A stretch of DNA of 16,733 nt from Leptolyngbya sp. SIO4C1 (GTDB taxonomy: Bacteria; Cyanobacteriota; Cyanobacteriia; Phormidesmidales; Phormidesmidaceae), in NCBI GenBank assembly GCA_010671975.1, contig JAAHIA010000052.1, forward strand, positions 1 to 16,733. The letters run 5' to 3'. Below are positions 1 to 7,714 of the stretch, one piece after another. Every line of letters starts with the position of its first letter. Position 1 is the first letter of the stretch. Both the position numbers and the translations under genes were made by a program. The notes beneath the pieces are model-generated. The model did no database searches and was not told the origin of the DNA. It was given only the letters and a program-made list of their open reading frames with translations.

Positions 1-127
1 TTGAAAAAACCAAACAAGGGCAATCAGCAGTCGAAAGGCTTGTTAAATCAAGAAGTTAGCTAAAAAAGTCAGTAGACAAAGTATAAAGAAAAACAGGCAT
101 TTGAGCTCAAAATAGCGGTCTCAGACG

Positions 128-964
128 TCAAGGGACGTTGGTCGCCTGTAAGATTTGAACCGTCGGGCTCTGTGGATTTCGCAGATCGATGAAAGCAATT
201 TTCTCAGTGTTCAGTTTTGCGTCTAGATGACGCATTCGATCTAAGACTAATAGCTGTTCAGAAAAGCTGGCTGTGTGGGGACCAAAATGTACCGCTCCTA
301 GATCAGTTTGCAAAATTAAATTGCTGGGATCGCGCCAGTCAACTTCGGTAATTTTGAGTGGACTTTGCTGGATCGCTTGGTAGAGACTTGGCCAGTTCTT
401 CTGATAGTTGGGCTGCATGCCTAAAACCCGTAACGTCGGTGGCTTAAAACTTTCGTTGAGCTGCGCAAAACTGTTGAAAGGCATCCAGTAGCCGCTCTCA
501 TCTAGCAGCCCCATCTGGCGAAAGGGCGCAACTTTCTGGATGGAAGAGACCGGAACTGCTGTATTCGGAACCGCGATCGCGACCGGACGCCGCTCTCGAA
601 CCCGAATGCTCAGTCCGGGCGGAAACAGCCGACGACTGACAACCGCCTCGGCCAAAGGCCCGTAGGTAACCAGTTTCTGCTCCACCTGCTGCGGCTGAAT
701 CTTCAGCAGGGGCTGAGGATAGTCGAGCGGCAGCAGCTCGTAAATAGCCTCATCGCTCAGCAGCTGATTACCGCTAACGTCAATTTGCGCCGGTGACTGC
801 ACAACCCACTTGGGAGACGTTGCCACTGTCACCACCCCGACCGTCAAGCCAGAAATAGCTGCCGTGCGCCAGAGAGTTTGCAGAAGACGCCAGCGCCGAT
901 GTCGCCGTAGCGCCTGACGGCGCGCCGTGAGATCTTGCTGAGACAGTCGAGTAAAATCTGGCAT
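128..964 (-). CDS. ftsQ: Cell division protein FtsQ (POTRA domain, single-pass membrane protein)
   Basis: Divisome protein that, in the FtsQ/DivIB family, links the septal ring to the peptidoglycan synthesis machinery through periplasmic contacts. The 278-residue product has a basic cytoplasmic N-terminus (about residues 11-32, many Arg), one hydrophobic segment at about 33-50, and a POTRA-like start at 58-80 (IDVSGNQLLSDEAIYELLPL). The region from 104 to 132 (AEAVVSRRLFPPGLSIRVRE, then RRPVAIAVP) matches the end of the POTRA domain in this family. The rest is a beta-rich FtsQ C-terminal domain. Length is normal for cyanobacterial FtsQ. In cyanobacteria ftsQ commonly precedes ftsZ; on this strand ftsZ would lie beyond the left edge and no part of it is visible in 1-127. 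Family assignment is by recognition of these motifs, not by a search. Confidence 0.88.
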   Translation of the reverse strand: MPDFTRLSQQDLTARRQALRRHRRWRLLQTLWRTAAISGLTVGVVTVATSPKWVVQSPAQIDVSGNQLLSDEAIYELLPLDYPQPLLKIQPQQVEQKLVTYGPLAEAVVSRRLFPPGLSIRVRERRPVAIAVPNTAVPVSSIQKVAPFRQMGLLDESGYWMPFNSFAQLNESFKPPTLRVLGMQPNYQKNWPSLYQAIQQSPLKITEVDWRDPSNLILQTDLGAVHFGPHTASFSEQLLVLDRMRHLDAKLNTEKIAFIDLRNPQSPTVQILQATNVP

Positions 965-1182
965 TAGCGAGGGCAGAGAAAAACAATTTCTAATTTAAGC
1001 ATCCACTTCTCTCAAAAAATACGGATTTTTACAAGCGTTTTTCTACATAAGTTGGGGATCGTCCGGTCATTCTCAGCCGTCTGGTCATTCTAAATGTCCG
1101 GCTATGCTAGATATCTCAGTCCTTTGACCCTGGCTGAGACCGCCGTCATTTAAGCTGGTCGCAACGTCATAATAGTTTACTA

Positions 1183-1196
1183 AGCCAGCGCTGGCT
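1183..1196. repeat. Perfect 14-bp palindrome after the 1202-1624 gene
   Basis: AGCCAGCGCTGGCT is its own reverse complement and begins six bases beyond the stop of the leftward gene. It could fold as a 5-bp stem with a GCGC loop. No T-run follows on either strand, so it is only a weak terminator candidate. Confidence 0.4.
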
Positions 1197-1201
1197 GGCT
1201 A

Positions 1202-1624
1202 TTAGATCAGCGGTTCTATGCCCAGCCGCGCGGCTAGAAAGGCGTACCAGCTCTTAGCAATGGCCCAGTCAGTAAAGGGAATGGTTGCTGTCCTGTCTGC
1301 CCCTAGGTCAAAGTGTAGGCAGATGCGCCCCTTTGGCGGTGCGCTGAGAGCGGCTGAGGTGGGCTGCTCGTTGACGGTTAAGGCCAGCTGCCCGACCTCG
1401 TTTAGAGAAAGCGTTTTTAGATCTGTCGGTCCCTGACGGGTTGGGGTTCCCCAAGTCAGCGTATTGTCCGTTTGTCCGAGCGCGGCGTAGATGTCATACT
1501 TGGCCCGCTCAAACTGCTGAGCCCAAATTTTATAGGATTCTAGCTTCTGGTACTCGTTCCAACCGGCCCAGGCCAGCCAGATAAACAGAGTCAGCAGGGG
1601 TAGCCAAAGTAAACCACGCTCCAT
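1202..1624 (-). CDS. Conserved-looking protein with one N-terminal TM helix, function unknown
   Basis: I do not recognise a named family, although the N-terminus (MERGLLWLPLL, then LAWAGWNEYQKLESYK) resembles uncharacterised cyanobacterial proteins I have seen. The product is 140 residues: one hydrophobic helix at about 4-22, then a charged helix (WNEYQKLESYKIWAQQFERA) and a roughly 100-residue soluble part ending in Trp/Tyr/Phe-rich helices (FTDWAIAKSWYAFLAARLG). The open frame continues upstream to 1735, but I chose the ATG at 1624. The extra 37 residues are polar and unlike a leader, and they would run into the divergent psaK control region. No strong Shine-Dalgarno sequence precedes 1624 (an AGGA lies about 14 bases upstream), so the start remains open. 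A perfect 14-bp palindrome (1183-1196) lies just after the stop. Confidence 0.65.
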   Translation of the reverse strand: MERGLLWLPLLTLFIWLAWAGWNEYQKLESYKIWAQQFERAKYDIYAALGQTDNTLTWGTPTRQGPTDLKTLSLNEVGQLALTVNEQPTSAALSAPPKGRICLHFDLGADRTATIPFTDWAIAKSWYAFLAARLGIEPLI

Positions 1625-1770
1625 GTCAAAATCGATGTCCTGATTGAGGTCCTTATTGTTAATTCTTGCAACGAGGCTGTCGTGAGCATTTCCTCTTATT
1701 GAAAGATGATGGCTGAGGGGTGTTTTTACAAGCAAGCCCTCGAGTCTATTAAATCGCGGTTTACTTTTCG

Positions 1771-1776
1771 AGGAGA
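1771..1776 (+). promoter_or_regulatory. Ribosome binding site deciding the psaK start (TTG)
   Basis: AGGAGA ends seven bases before the TTG at 1784-1786. This is the only good Shine-Dalgarno sequence in the psaK 5' region. The in-frame ATG at 1706 has none. Confidence 0.7.
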
Positions 1777-1783
1777 CGGCAAC

Positions 1784-2047
1784 TTGATTTATTTACCTTC
1801 TTTATTGGCAGTCACTCCTAGCACCGTGCAGTGGAGTCCTGCAGTCGCGCTGGTGATGATTGTTTGCAATATTATTGCGATCGCGCTGGGCAAGTATGGG
1901 ATTAAATACCAGAGCGTTGGGCCTGAGCTTCCTTCGCCTGAGCTCTTTGGCGGCATGGGGCTACCGGCTTTACTAGCCGTTACCAGCTTTGGTCATCTAC
2001 TGGGGGCCGGGGCGATCATCGGATTAGCCACCATTGGCGTCCTTTAA
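1784..2047 (+). CDS. psaK: Photosystem I reaction centre subunit PsaK (X)
   Basis: PsaK is a peripheral two-helix thylakoid subunit at the edge of photosystem I that binds chlorophyll and takes part in energy transfer and state transitions. The 87-residue product shows the family pattern: a short leader (residues 1-8), then TPSTVQW, TM helix 1 (VALVMIVCNIIAIALGKYGI), a loop with SVGPELP, and TM helix 2 in GLPALLAVTSFGHLLGAGAI ending GLATIGVL. The frame is open from an ATG at 1706, which would give 113 residues. The TTG at 1784 is preferred because it has a Shine-Dalgarno sequence at 1771-1776 and gives the usual PsaK length of about 85-90. The N-terminal LIYLPSLLA stretch fits the short cleaved presequence known for cyanobacterial PsaK. 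It is transcribed away from the 1202-1624 gene and converges on the thioredoxin-like gene. Confidence 0.9.
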   Translation: MIYLPSLLAVTPSTVQWSPAVALVMIVCNIIAIALGKYGIKYQSVGPELPSPELFGGMGLPALLAVTSFGHLLGAGAIIGLATIGVL

Positions 2048-2089
2048 GTCAGCTATCAGCGCTAGCTTTAAGGCTTAGCTGGGGCTCAA

Positions 2090-2113
2090 AGCCGCTGAAA
2101 CGCTTCAGCGGCT
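2090..2113. terminator. Hairpin between the convergent psaK and thioredoxin-like genes
   Basis: A perfect 10-bp stem (AGCCGCTGAA / TTCAGCGGCT) closes a 4-base ACGC loop. It sits between the psaK stop (2047) and the stop of the leftward gene (2146), where a bidirectional terminator is expected. The following T content is poor on both strands, so intrinsic termination is only moderately supported. Confidence 0.55.
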
Positions 2114-2145
2114 GTCAGGTTTCTATAGCTAAGCTGATGTAAAAG

Positions 2146-2457
2146 CTAAGCTGCTGCAAGCACCGTCTGCAGTCGGTTCCGAAACTCGCCTTTGGGATGG
2201 CCGCCTTTGACTTCCCCAAGCACTGCAAAGTCGCCCTCTGGATCGTCGCAGACGATATAGGTTGGCCAGCCCATCTCCGCTTTGTCGGGATACTGCGTCA
2301 GCAGCACACCCCTATATTTGCGATAGGTGGCTGTGTCCTGCATTTTGACATTAATAAAGTCTAAGCCAAGCTCTGCAGCTACCTTGGCATCGTAAAAAGA
2401 CATTTTGTGGCAGATCCCGCAGTCTTCGGATGAAAATTTGATCACGGCGCGAGGCAT
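2146..2457 (-). CDS. Thioredoxin-fold protein with a CGIC active site
   Basis: Small cytoplasmic thiol-disulphide protein of 103 residues. The redox motif CGIC is at 13-16 (SSEDCGICHKMSFYD). A Trp-cis-Pro-Thr motif (GWPTYIV, Pro65) is where thioredoxins place the cis-proline that faces the active site. The motif differs from the CGPC of classical thioredoxin and lacks the preceding Trp, so the redox potential and partner probably differ. The substrate is unknown. Length is that of a single thioredoxin domain, with no signal peptide. The gene converges on psaK and lies downstream of the helicase gene on the same strand; the 114-base gap leaves co-transcription undecided. No clear Shine-Dalgarno sequence precedes the ATG. 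Confidence 0.8.
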   Translation of the reverse strand: MPRAVIKFSSEDCGICHKMSFYDAKVAAELGLDFINVKMQDTATYRKYRGVLLTQYPDKAEMGWPTYIVCDDPEGDFAVLGEVKGGHPKGEFRNRLQTVLAAA

Positions 2458-2571
2458 AAGCGCAGTCCAATATTGCTCAATTTACGTTTATTGTTTTCGT
2501 TTATTATCTTTAACTAGGCTGGCTGCTCACAGGCCAACTCGCTACAATCTGTAATTTTTAACCGCAATTTT

Positions 2572-4893
2572 TTAGCCGGCTGCCGCTTTGAGCGCCTGAC
2601 TCAGCGCTGGCAGCACCGGACAGGGCTCGGCCGCCTGCAGTCTATCAGGCTTGCTCCAAGTAAAAGGTGCCTGCTGCGCTGCCGACAGCCACAGGAATCG
2701 CTTAGCTCGGGTAATGGCGACATAGAGCAGGCGATATTCCTCTGCTTTTTTGAGTGCAGCGGCCTGCTGCCAGGCGCTCCCCACGTCGGGGATAGGCTGC
2801 TGCTTGAGCTGACTGTGAGTATGGGCGCGAATTTGAGCGCGCGCTACTTCGGCCAGCGTAAAGTCACCTAAAAATTCGGTCTGAGGCGGTACCCAGACGG
2901 TGCCAGGAATCTGACGCTCGTGCAGAAAGGGCAGAAATACCGCATCCCAGTCTAGCCCTTTGGCTTTGTGCATGGTCATAATTGTCAGCTGGCCGGTGCG
3001 GGTATAAACCGACTCGGTTTCTTCGGCTTCGACCGCATCGAACTGCTCAGCGCTAACAATCTCCTGCAGTACGGCAATCATGGCGCTGAGCCGGCTGTCT
3101 TCTGCCGTTTGCTGTGAAATGCGCGCGGCTAGCTTATCGGCGGTGGCTAGCTCACTCTGGTCATAGCCCAGGGTAGAGCCAAAGAAAGGAATCAGATGAT
3201 AGGCCGGCAGCTCGAGGCGGGCGCGCAGCAGCCCCGTGCAGTAGCGGCGAGCCAGCCGAGCCGGCTCAGCCTCAAAGGGCGGATCGAGCGGTCCGGGATA
3301 GAGAAACTGCTCTGGCGCGATCGCTAGCGGATTGAGATCTTGGGTTGGCACGCGCTGCCGATCGACGAGCACTCGCAGCGTCGCTTTGAGGTAGTCCGGC
3401 GAGTGGGGACGCTCAATAAACTGCAGCAGCCGCAGCATCTCTAACGGTACCTGAGTCTTGCGATCGCGCTGACCGACGTCGTAGATCCGCAGATTGAGCG
3501 CCGCAAAGTCAAAGCCCAGCTGCTGAGGATCTTCTAGAATCTCGCGCAAAAATCGAGCCTGACGGTTTTCGCGCACTAGCACCGCAAAGCTCAAATTCGC
3601 ATCAACAGCGGCCAGCGCCTGCACCTGCCGAGCGAGCTGTCTTACCGTCTCGACTGTATCTTGTGGCTTTTTTAAGACGACGCCGCGCGCCAGCGGTGCC
3701 GGGTTGGCGTCAGGCTGCGGATCGTTGGTGGGCACCGGCAGAATGTCTTGCGGGCGAAAGGGCGTCTCGCTGCCGCTCAGGGGTGAATGCTGGTTGACCC
3801 AGCGCAGTACAAAGTTTGCCGTCGTCATGATGATGGCGCTGCTGCGTCCGGCCTGATCGATTGTGGCCAGCGCGCTGCCAGGGACTGAGAGCTGAGCGCA
3901 GCGATCGCAGAACTGATTGAAGAAAACCGGATCGGCCGGCGTGAAGGTCGAGTTGATGGCCTGATTGGGATCGCCAACTCTGACGAGGTTGGGCAGCGCC
4001 TGCGGCTGCTCTGGGTCAACCGCTAGAATTTCAAGCAGCTGCGTCTGCAGCGGCGATGAATCCTGCGCTTCATCTTCAAAAATTGCGAAGGTACGGCTCT
4101 GCCATAGCCGGCGAAGGGCCTCATCTTCCAACGTTTTTAGCGCGGCGAGAATCATGTCGTCATAGTCAATCAGGCTGCGCTGCAGCAGCAGTGCCTGATA
4201 GCGCTCGTAGAGTCCGGCCGCGACCGTGAGCAGGCTATAGTCAGTCTGATCGTCAGTCAGACGCTGGGTGAAAGTCTCAGCTAGCTCAGCCAGGTTCTGC
4301 GGCAGCAGGCCAGAGCTTTTGGCCTCATGCACTACGGTATAGGCGAGATCGGGCAGTACCTCTGTGCGCAGCACCGACTGTCGCCGCAGCCGCTCAGCTT
4401 CTTCACCGTCAAACTGCCGCCCCTCAATTAGCCGCTGGTAGAGGGCTGGGCTAGCGGCAATCCACTGCTCAACTGCCGCGCGCATCAGGCGGCTGCCCTG
4501 GTTGGGGGAAACCAGCGTGGTAGTGTCTAAGCTAATACCTGAAATTTCAGGGTTGCGAGTCGCAATCGTCAGCGCCAGCCCGTGTAGCGTCTGCACCACA
4601 AAGCTATTTTGGGGAAGGTTGAGCGCCCTCAGATGACGGCGCACTTTGGCTTTGAGGTTAGCCGCTGCCGAGCGTGTAAAGGTTACCAGCACCAGCTGCT
4701 GCCGCGCATGCAGCCCAAAGCGCGCGATCGCAGTAGCGGCCCCAGCTGCCATGCCGGTTGATTTACCCGATCCTGGCACCGCCGAGACCGCCAGCGGCCC
4801 ACCCTGCCAGTCAGCAAGACGACGCTGCCCCGGTCGCAGGCCGTCGCGAATTTGCTGCAGTATGATTTCGCGATCGCTAAGCAGAGCGGTCAT
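2572..4893 (-). CDS. UvrD/PcrA/Rep-like superfamily 1A DNA helicase
   Basis: ATP-dependent 3'-5' DNA helicase-translocase of the UvrD/Rep class, by motif order in the 773-residue product. A Q-motif glutamine (Q23, LRPGQRRL) is followed by Walker A VPGSGKST (39-46, Lys44). Motif Ia is near VLVTFTRSAAANLKAKV. Walker B DEAQD is at 274-278 and motif III is RVGDPNQAI. Motif V is TIMTMHKAKGLDWDAVFLP and motif VI is LLYVAITRAKRF (Arg729). All nucleotide-binding residues appear intact. It is somewhat longer than typical PcrA/UvrD and diverges between motifs III and V, where the 2B domain would lie. It may therefore be a cyanobacterial paralogue rather than the repair helicase UvrD, and I give no gene symbol. 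It starts divergently from the AraC-type regulator. Exact cellular role, such as repair or removal of stalled forks or of RecA, cannot be read from sequence. Confidence 0.85.
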   Translation of the reverse strand: MTALLSDREIILQQIRDGLRPGQRRLADWQGGPLAVSAVPGSGKSTGMAAGAATAIARFGLHARQQLVLVTFTRSAAANLKAKVRRHLRALNLPQNSFVVQTLHGLALTIATRNPEISGISLDTTTLVSPNQGSRLMRAAVEQWIAASPALYQRLIEGRQFDGEEAERLRRQSVLRTEVLPDLAYTVVHEAKSSGLLPQNLAELAETFTQRLTDDQTDYSLLTVAAGLYERYQALLLQRSLIDYDDMILAALKTLEDEALRRLWQSRTFAIFEDEAQDSSPLQTQLLEILAVDPEQPQALPNLVRVGDPNQAINSTFTPADPVFFNQFCDRCAQLSVPGSALATIDQAGRSSAIIMTTANFVLRWVNQHSPLSGSETPFRPQDILPVPTNDPQPDANPAPLARGVVLKKPQDTVETVRQLARQVQALAAVDANLSFAVLVRENRQARFLREILEDPQQLGFDFAALNLRIYDVGQRDRKTQVPLEMLRLLQFIERPHSPDYLKATLRVLVDRQRVPTQDLNPLAIAPEQFLYPGPLDPPFEAEPARLARRYCTGLLRARLELPAYHLIPFFGSTLGYDQSELATADKLAARISQQTAEDSRLSAMIAVLQEIVSAEQFDAVEAEETESVYTRTGQLTIMTMHKAKGLDWDAVFLPFLHERQIPGTVWVPPQTEFLGDFTLAEVARAQIRAHTHSQLKQQPIPDVGSAWQQAAALKKAEEYRLLYVAITRAKRFLWLSAAQQAPFTWSKPDRLQAAEPCPVLPALSQALKAAAG

Positions 4894-4983
4894 AGCAAGA
4901 AGGCTAGGAAAAACTGCGGCGCAGCTAATACACCTGCTCTAACGGTATCAAATTCTAGCTAGGACAGTGAAGCAAAGCGGCTA

Positions 4984-4996
4984 TTGCCATTGGCAA
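4984..4996. promoter_or_regulatory. Inverted repeat TTGCCA-T-TGGCAA in the divergent helicase/AraC intergenic region
   Basis: Perfect 6-bp arms flank one central base, in the 166-base space between two divergent genes and 63 bases before the AraC-type start. The size and symmetry fit a dimeric repressor or activator site. Which protein binds is unknown. AraC-type proteins usually bind direct repeats, so self-binding is not implied. Confidence 0.35.
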
Positions 4997-5059
4997 AAAC
5001 GTTCAAGACCAGGTTGAGCCTAGCGCCTACCCTAGAGTCAGCTGCCACGATTCGCAACC

Positions 5060-5887
5060 ATGCCTAAAGAACAGGCCATTCTCTGGCGCGTGCAAGATTT
5101 AAATAATATTGAGGTACTCAAAGCCAGCTACTACTCGCAGACCTTTACTCGCCATACGCATGACGGCTTCGGGCTAGGGATTGTTGAGCAAGGGCAGCTG
5201 CAGTATGGGGCAGATAGCGGTGAGCCGGTAATTTCACCGGGTGAAATGGTTGTGATTAATCCAGGACAGGTACACTGGGGCGGCGCGGCGAGCTCGGTGG
5301 GCTATGCCTATCGCATCTTTTATCCAGACTGCGCCATGCTAAGTCAAGCGCTACAGTCGATTAGAGACGCTGACGGCCTGCCTCATTTTTCCAACTCGCA
5401 CATTTGCGATCGCGCCCTGGCACACCGGCTATGGCAGCTGCTCGACGTGCTAGAAGATAGCAGCAGTCTGACGCTGCAGCGCGAATCCTATCTGATGATG
5501 ACGCTGACTCATCTGATTACCTATCATGCCGATACGACACCAGCGCTGGCTCAGCTCACTGCGGAAAAGCAGGCCGTTAGGCAGGTTCGCGACTACCTAC
5601 ACGACTGCTATGGCGAGAACGTGTCTTTGCAAACGCTAGCCAATCAAGTGCAGCTCAAGCCGCTGCAGCTGCTGCGTAGCTTCCGCAAAGCTATAGGGCT
5701 GCCGCCGCATGCCTATTTGCTCCAGATTCGGATCAACCAGGCAAAAGCGCTGCTGAGGCAGGGCGACCCAATTGTTGAGGTGGCAGGCGCGACCGGATTT
5801 GCCGATCAAAGCCACCTCACTCGGCACTTCAAGCGATTTGTTGGCGTTACCCCAGGACAGTACAGCCGAGGCTGTCGCCATAGGTAG
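5060..5887 (+). CDS. AraC/XylS-family transcriptional regulator with N-terminal cupin
   Basis: DNA-binding regulator of 275 residues in the usual AraC layout. An N-terminal cupin-type ligand domain spans about 18-95, with the histidine pattern RHTHDGFGLGIVEQG (His32, His34) and SPGEMVVINPGQVHWGG (His72). A C-terminal double helix-turn-helix covers about 170-272. The first HTH is VSLQTLANQVQLKPLQLLRS and the second is DPIVEVAGATGFADQSHLTR, followed by the signature HFKRFVGVTPGQYSR. AraC proteins of this type are often found near azlCD genes, and azlC-azlD lie 1.8 kb downstream on the same strand. Control of azlCD or of the adjacent MFS gene is therefore a reasonable guess but not shown. It stops 11 bases before the convergent MFS gene ends. 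No convincing Shine-Dalgarno sequence precedes the ATG. Confidence 0.85.
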   Translation: MPKEQAILWRVQDLNNIEVLKASYYSQTFTRHTHDGFGLGIVEQGQLQYGADSGEPVISPGEMVVINPGQVHWGGAASSVGYAYRIFYPDCAMLSQALQSIRDADGLPHFSNSHICDRALAHRLWQLLDVLEDSSSLTLQRESYLMMTLTHLITYHADTTPALAQLTAEKQAVRQVRDYLHDCYGENVSLQTLANQVQLKPLQLLRSFRKAIGLPPHAYLLQIRINQAKALLRQGDPIVEVAGATGFADQSHLTRHFKRFVGVTPGQYSRGCRHR

Positions 5888-5898
5888 CGCTATCTAGC

Positions 5899-7305
5899 TT
5901 AGCGAACTGCTTTGACTAAGCGCCGGCCGTTCGGAACGGCTCCTAACAGCTGGCGAATTGACTGAGCGCGCGACTCTTTGACAAACAGCAGCGGCAGTAT
6001 GCCCACTAGGCTAAGACAGCTTGATAGCGCAAACAGCAGCCTCAGATCGCCCGCGCTATCGGCCAAGAGGCTGCCGACGGTTGTGCCTAAGAAACCCGTG
6101 ACGCCGATGGTTGCTGCCGCGATCGCAAAGTAGGCTGACTGCCTGTGCGCCGGGGCGAGCTCTAGCTGAATGTTCGCTGTACAGAGATCTAGCGCCGCCA
6201 GCGTTCCTCCTTTGAGCAGATGCAGCAGCGGTAGCCACAGCCACAGCGACAGCGGATTCGCTGCCGTTTGCACCCACAGAATAGGAATACCGGCCGTCAG
6301 CAGACTGCTAATTGCCAGTACGGGGCGATTCCCAATGCAGTCGGCTAGACGGCCCCACAGCAGCATCATGCCGAGATAGGCTCCGGTCAGCAGCGTGCCG
6401 TAGAGCGTTACCCACTGCACATTAATCTGAAGGCTATCGAGCAAATAGAAGTTTAAAAAGGGCGCATTGAGATTTAGGGCAAAAGTCCAGCTGCCTAGAT
6501 ACAGCAGCAGCGTCAAAAAGTTACTGTCCTGCCAAATTCCTGGCGCGCTGGCGTGGGTTAGCGGCTGAGCAGCCGTCTGCGCCTGCGGATCGATGTCTCG
6601 CATCCAAAACTGGCAGACTAGGCTGACCAGGCCCATCACAATCCCGATAGCTAACACCAGACCGTAGCCTTCAAGCGAGCCGCCTGGCCAGCGCCCAATC
6701 AGCCAGCCGCCAATCGGAACCGCCACCAGCGCCGCTAGCCCAGCTGCGCTGCGCCGCCTGCCAAAGTAGCGCCCGCGCAGCTTCGGCGGCACCAGCGCCG
6801 CCATCCAGCTCAGCCAGGCAGCTGCTCCGAGCGCGTCTAGCACAAAGCTGATTAGCAAAATTCCCAACGTCAGCCAGATCAGCGACTGCGGCGTTAGATA
6901 GTCACCGCTGACCCCGAAAATACCGACGATCAGCCCTACCCACAGCAGCCGTGACAGCCCAAAGGCCCACAGGCAGTAGCGATGACGGCTGCAGACCTGT
7001 TCAGCAAAATGAGCGCCTAGCGGCTGCAGCAGATGCGCCAGCATAGGAATCGAAGCGATGAGCCCAACCTCAATAGCGCCCGCGCCCAGCTCAATCAAGA
7101 AGTTGCTGATCAAGACCCCTTTGACAACGTTTTCAAAGATGGCTGAAAAGGAACCATCCAAAGTTGATGCTTTTAAACTGCGGCGCAAGCTGGGCGAGGC
7201 TGTCTCAGCTGGAACTGACAGCAGCTCAGGCGTAACTGGCGGAACCGTGTGCTCCAGCACCGCTCTATCGGCGGTGGAAGTAATCTCAACTTGGTACGTT
7301 GTCAT
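5899..7305 (-). CDS. Major facilitator superfamily transporter, substrate unknown
   Basis: Inner-membrane secondary transporter of 468 residues with about twelve hydrophobic segments in two halves. A polar N-terminal tail of about 45 residues comes first. Between helices in the N-half is PPKLRGRYFGRRRSAAGL, an Arg-rich cytoplasmic loop. In the C-half, GRLADCIGNRPVLAISSL is a clear motif A copy (G-x3-D-x-x-G-x-R). The central cytoplasmic loop is around QFWMRDIDPQAQTAAQPL. No substrate-specific motif is recognisable. The gene lies between the AraC-type gene (convergent, 11-base gap) and azlC (divergent), so it may belong to the same regulatory unit. An export role (drug, amino acid or metabolite) is a guess. 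The tail before the first helix is longer than usual, and a later start cannot be excluded because no good Shine-Dalgarno sequence precedes 7305. Confidence 0.82.
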   Translation of the reverse strand: MTTYQVEITSTADRAVLEHTVPPVTPELLSVPAETASPSLRRSLKASTLDGSFSAIFENVVKGVLISNFLIELGAGAIEVGLIASIPMLAHLLQPLGAHFAEQVCSRHRYCLWAFGLSRLLWVGLIVGIFGVSGDYLTPQSLIWLTLGILLISFVLDALGAAAWLSWMAALVPPKLRGRYFGRRRSAAGLAALVAVPIGGWLIGRWPGGSLEGYGLVLAIGIVMGLVSLVCQFWMRDIDPQAQTAAQPLTHASAPGIWQDSNFLTLLLYLGSWTFALNLNAPFLNFYLLDSLQINVQWVTLYGTLLTGAYLGMMLLWGRLADCIGNRPVLAISSLLTAGIPILWVQTAANPLSLWLWLPLLHLLKGGTLAALDLCTANIQLELAPAHRQSAYFAIAAATIGVTGFLGTTVGSLLADSAGDLRLLFALSSCLSLVGILPLLFVKESRAQSIRQLLGAVPNGRRLVKAVR

Positions 7306-7714
7306 CCTAGCTACCGGCCAGCTGGCTCAAAAGTGGGCTAATTGGTAAGACGCCCCCAGATAGCGGAACGTCTGAACAGTGCGCCGCTGCGCTGGCAGCA
7401 CTGCCCCGGCTGTGCCAATCTTTTTAGTTAAGTTAACGCAACATTCTTTGCAATTGTTTAATATTCTCTACATATATTCCCGAAGACTGGGGAGCGTTAT
7501 ATCTTCTTAAGAAAATTTGCGGCTGATATCTAGCTAACGGCATGGCTCTGCTGGCAGATGATTTAATCCGATCGAGTAGGCCACCCTTGCTGGTCTGATA
7601 ATTTAGTCTGCAGCTAGCTGCGCAGCAAAATCCTTCAAGACATACTGTCCCTACCAAGCTGTATGAATAGAACAGGCCAAATAAAGCCGAATAAACAGCT
7701 AGGTAGCAGCGTCT
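7306..7714. other. Divergent intergenic region between the MFS gene and azlC
   Basis: 409 bases with no supported gene. The part from about 7430 to 7540 is AT-rich and holds possible sigma-70-like elements (TTGCAA at 7448-7453, TATATT at 7473-7478), but the 19-base spacing is poor. A perfect 12-bp palindrome GCAGCTAGCTGC lies at 7610-7621 and could be an operator. Both neighbours start outward from here, so promoters on both strands are expected. Confidence 0.45.

Noticed and set aside
1722..1768. TTTACAAG and TTTACTTT upstream of psaK as an HLR1 light-regulatory element
   Set aside because: HLR1 needs two copies about two bases apart; these are about 30 bases apart and imperfect.
1706..1783. 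N-terminal extension of PsaK from the ATG at 1706
   Set aside because: No Shine-Dalgarno sequence, polar sequence without family counterpart, and a much better TTG start at 1784.
7433..7657. Leftward 74-codon ORF in the MFS-azlC gap
   Set aside because: Composition is not protein-like, no Shine-Dalgarno sequence, and it fills the region where both flanking genes need promoters.
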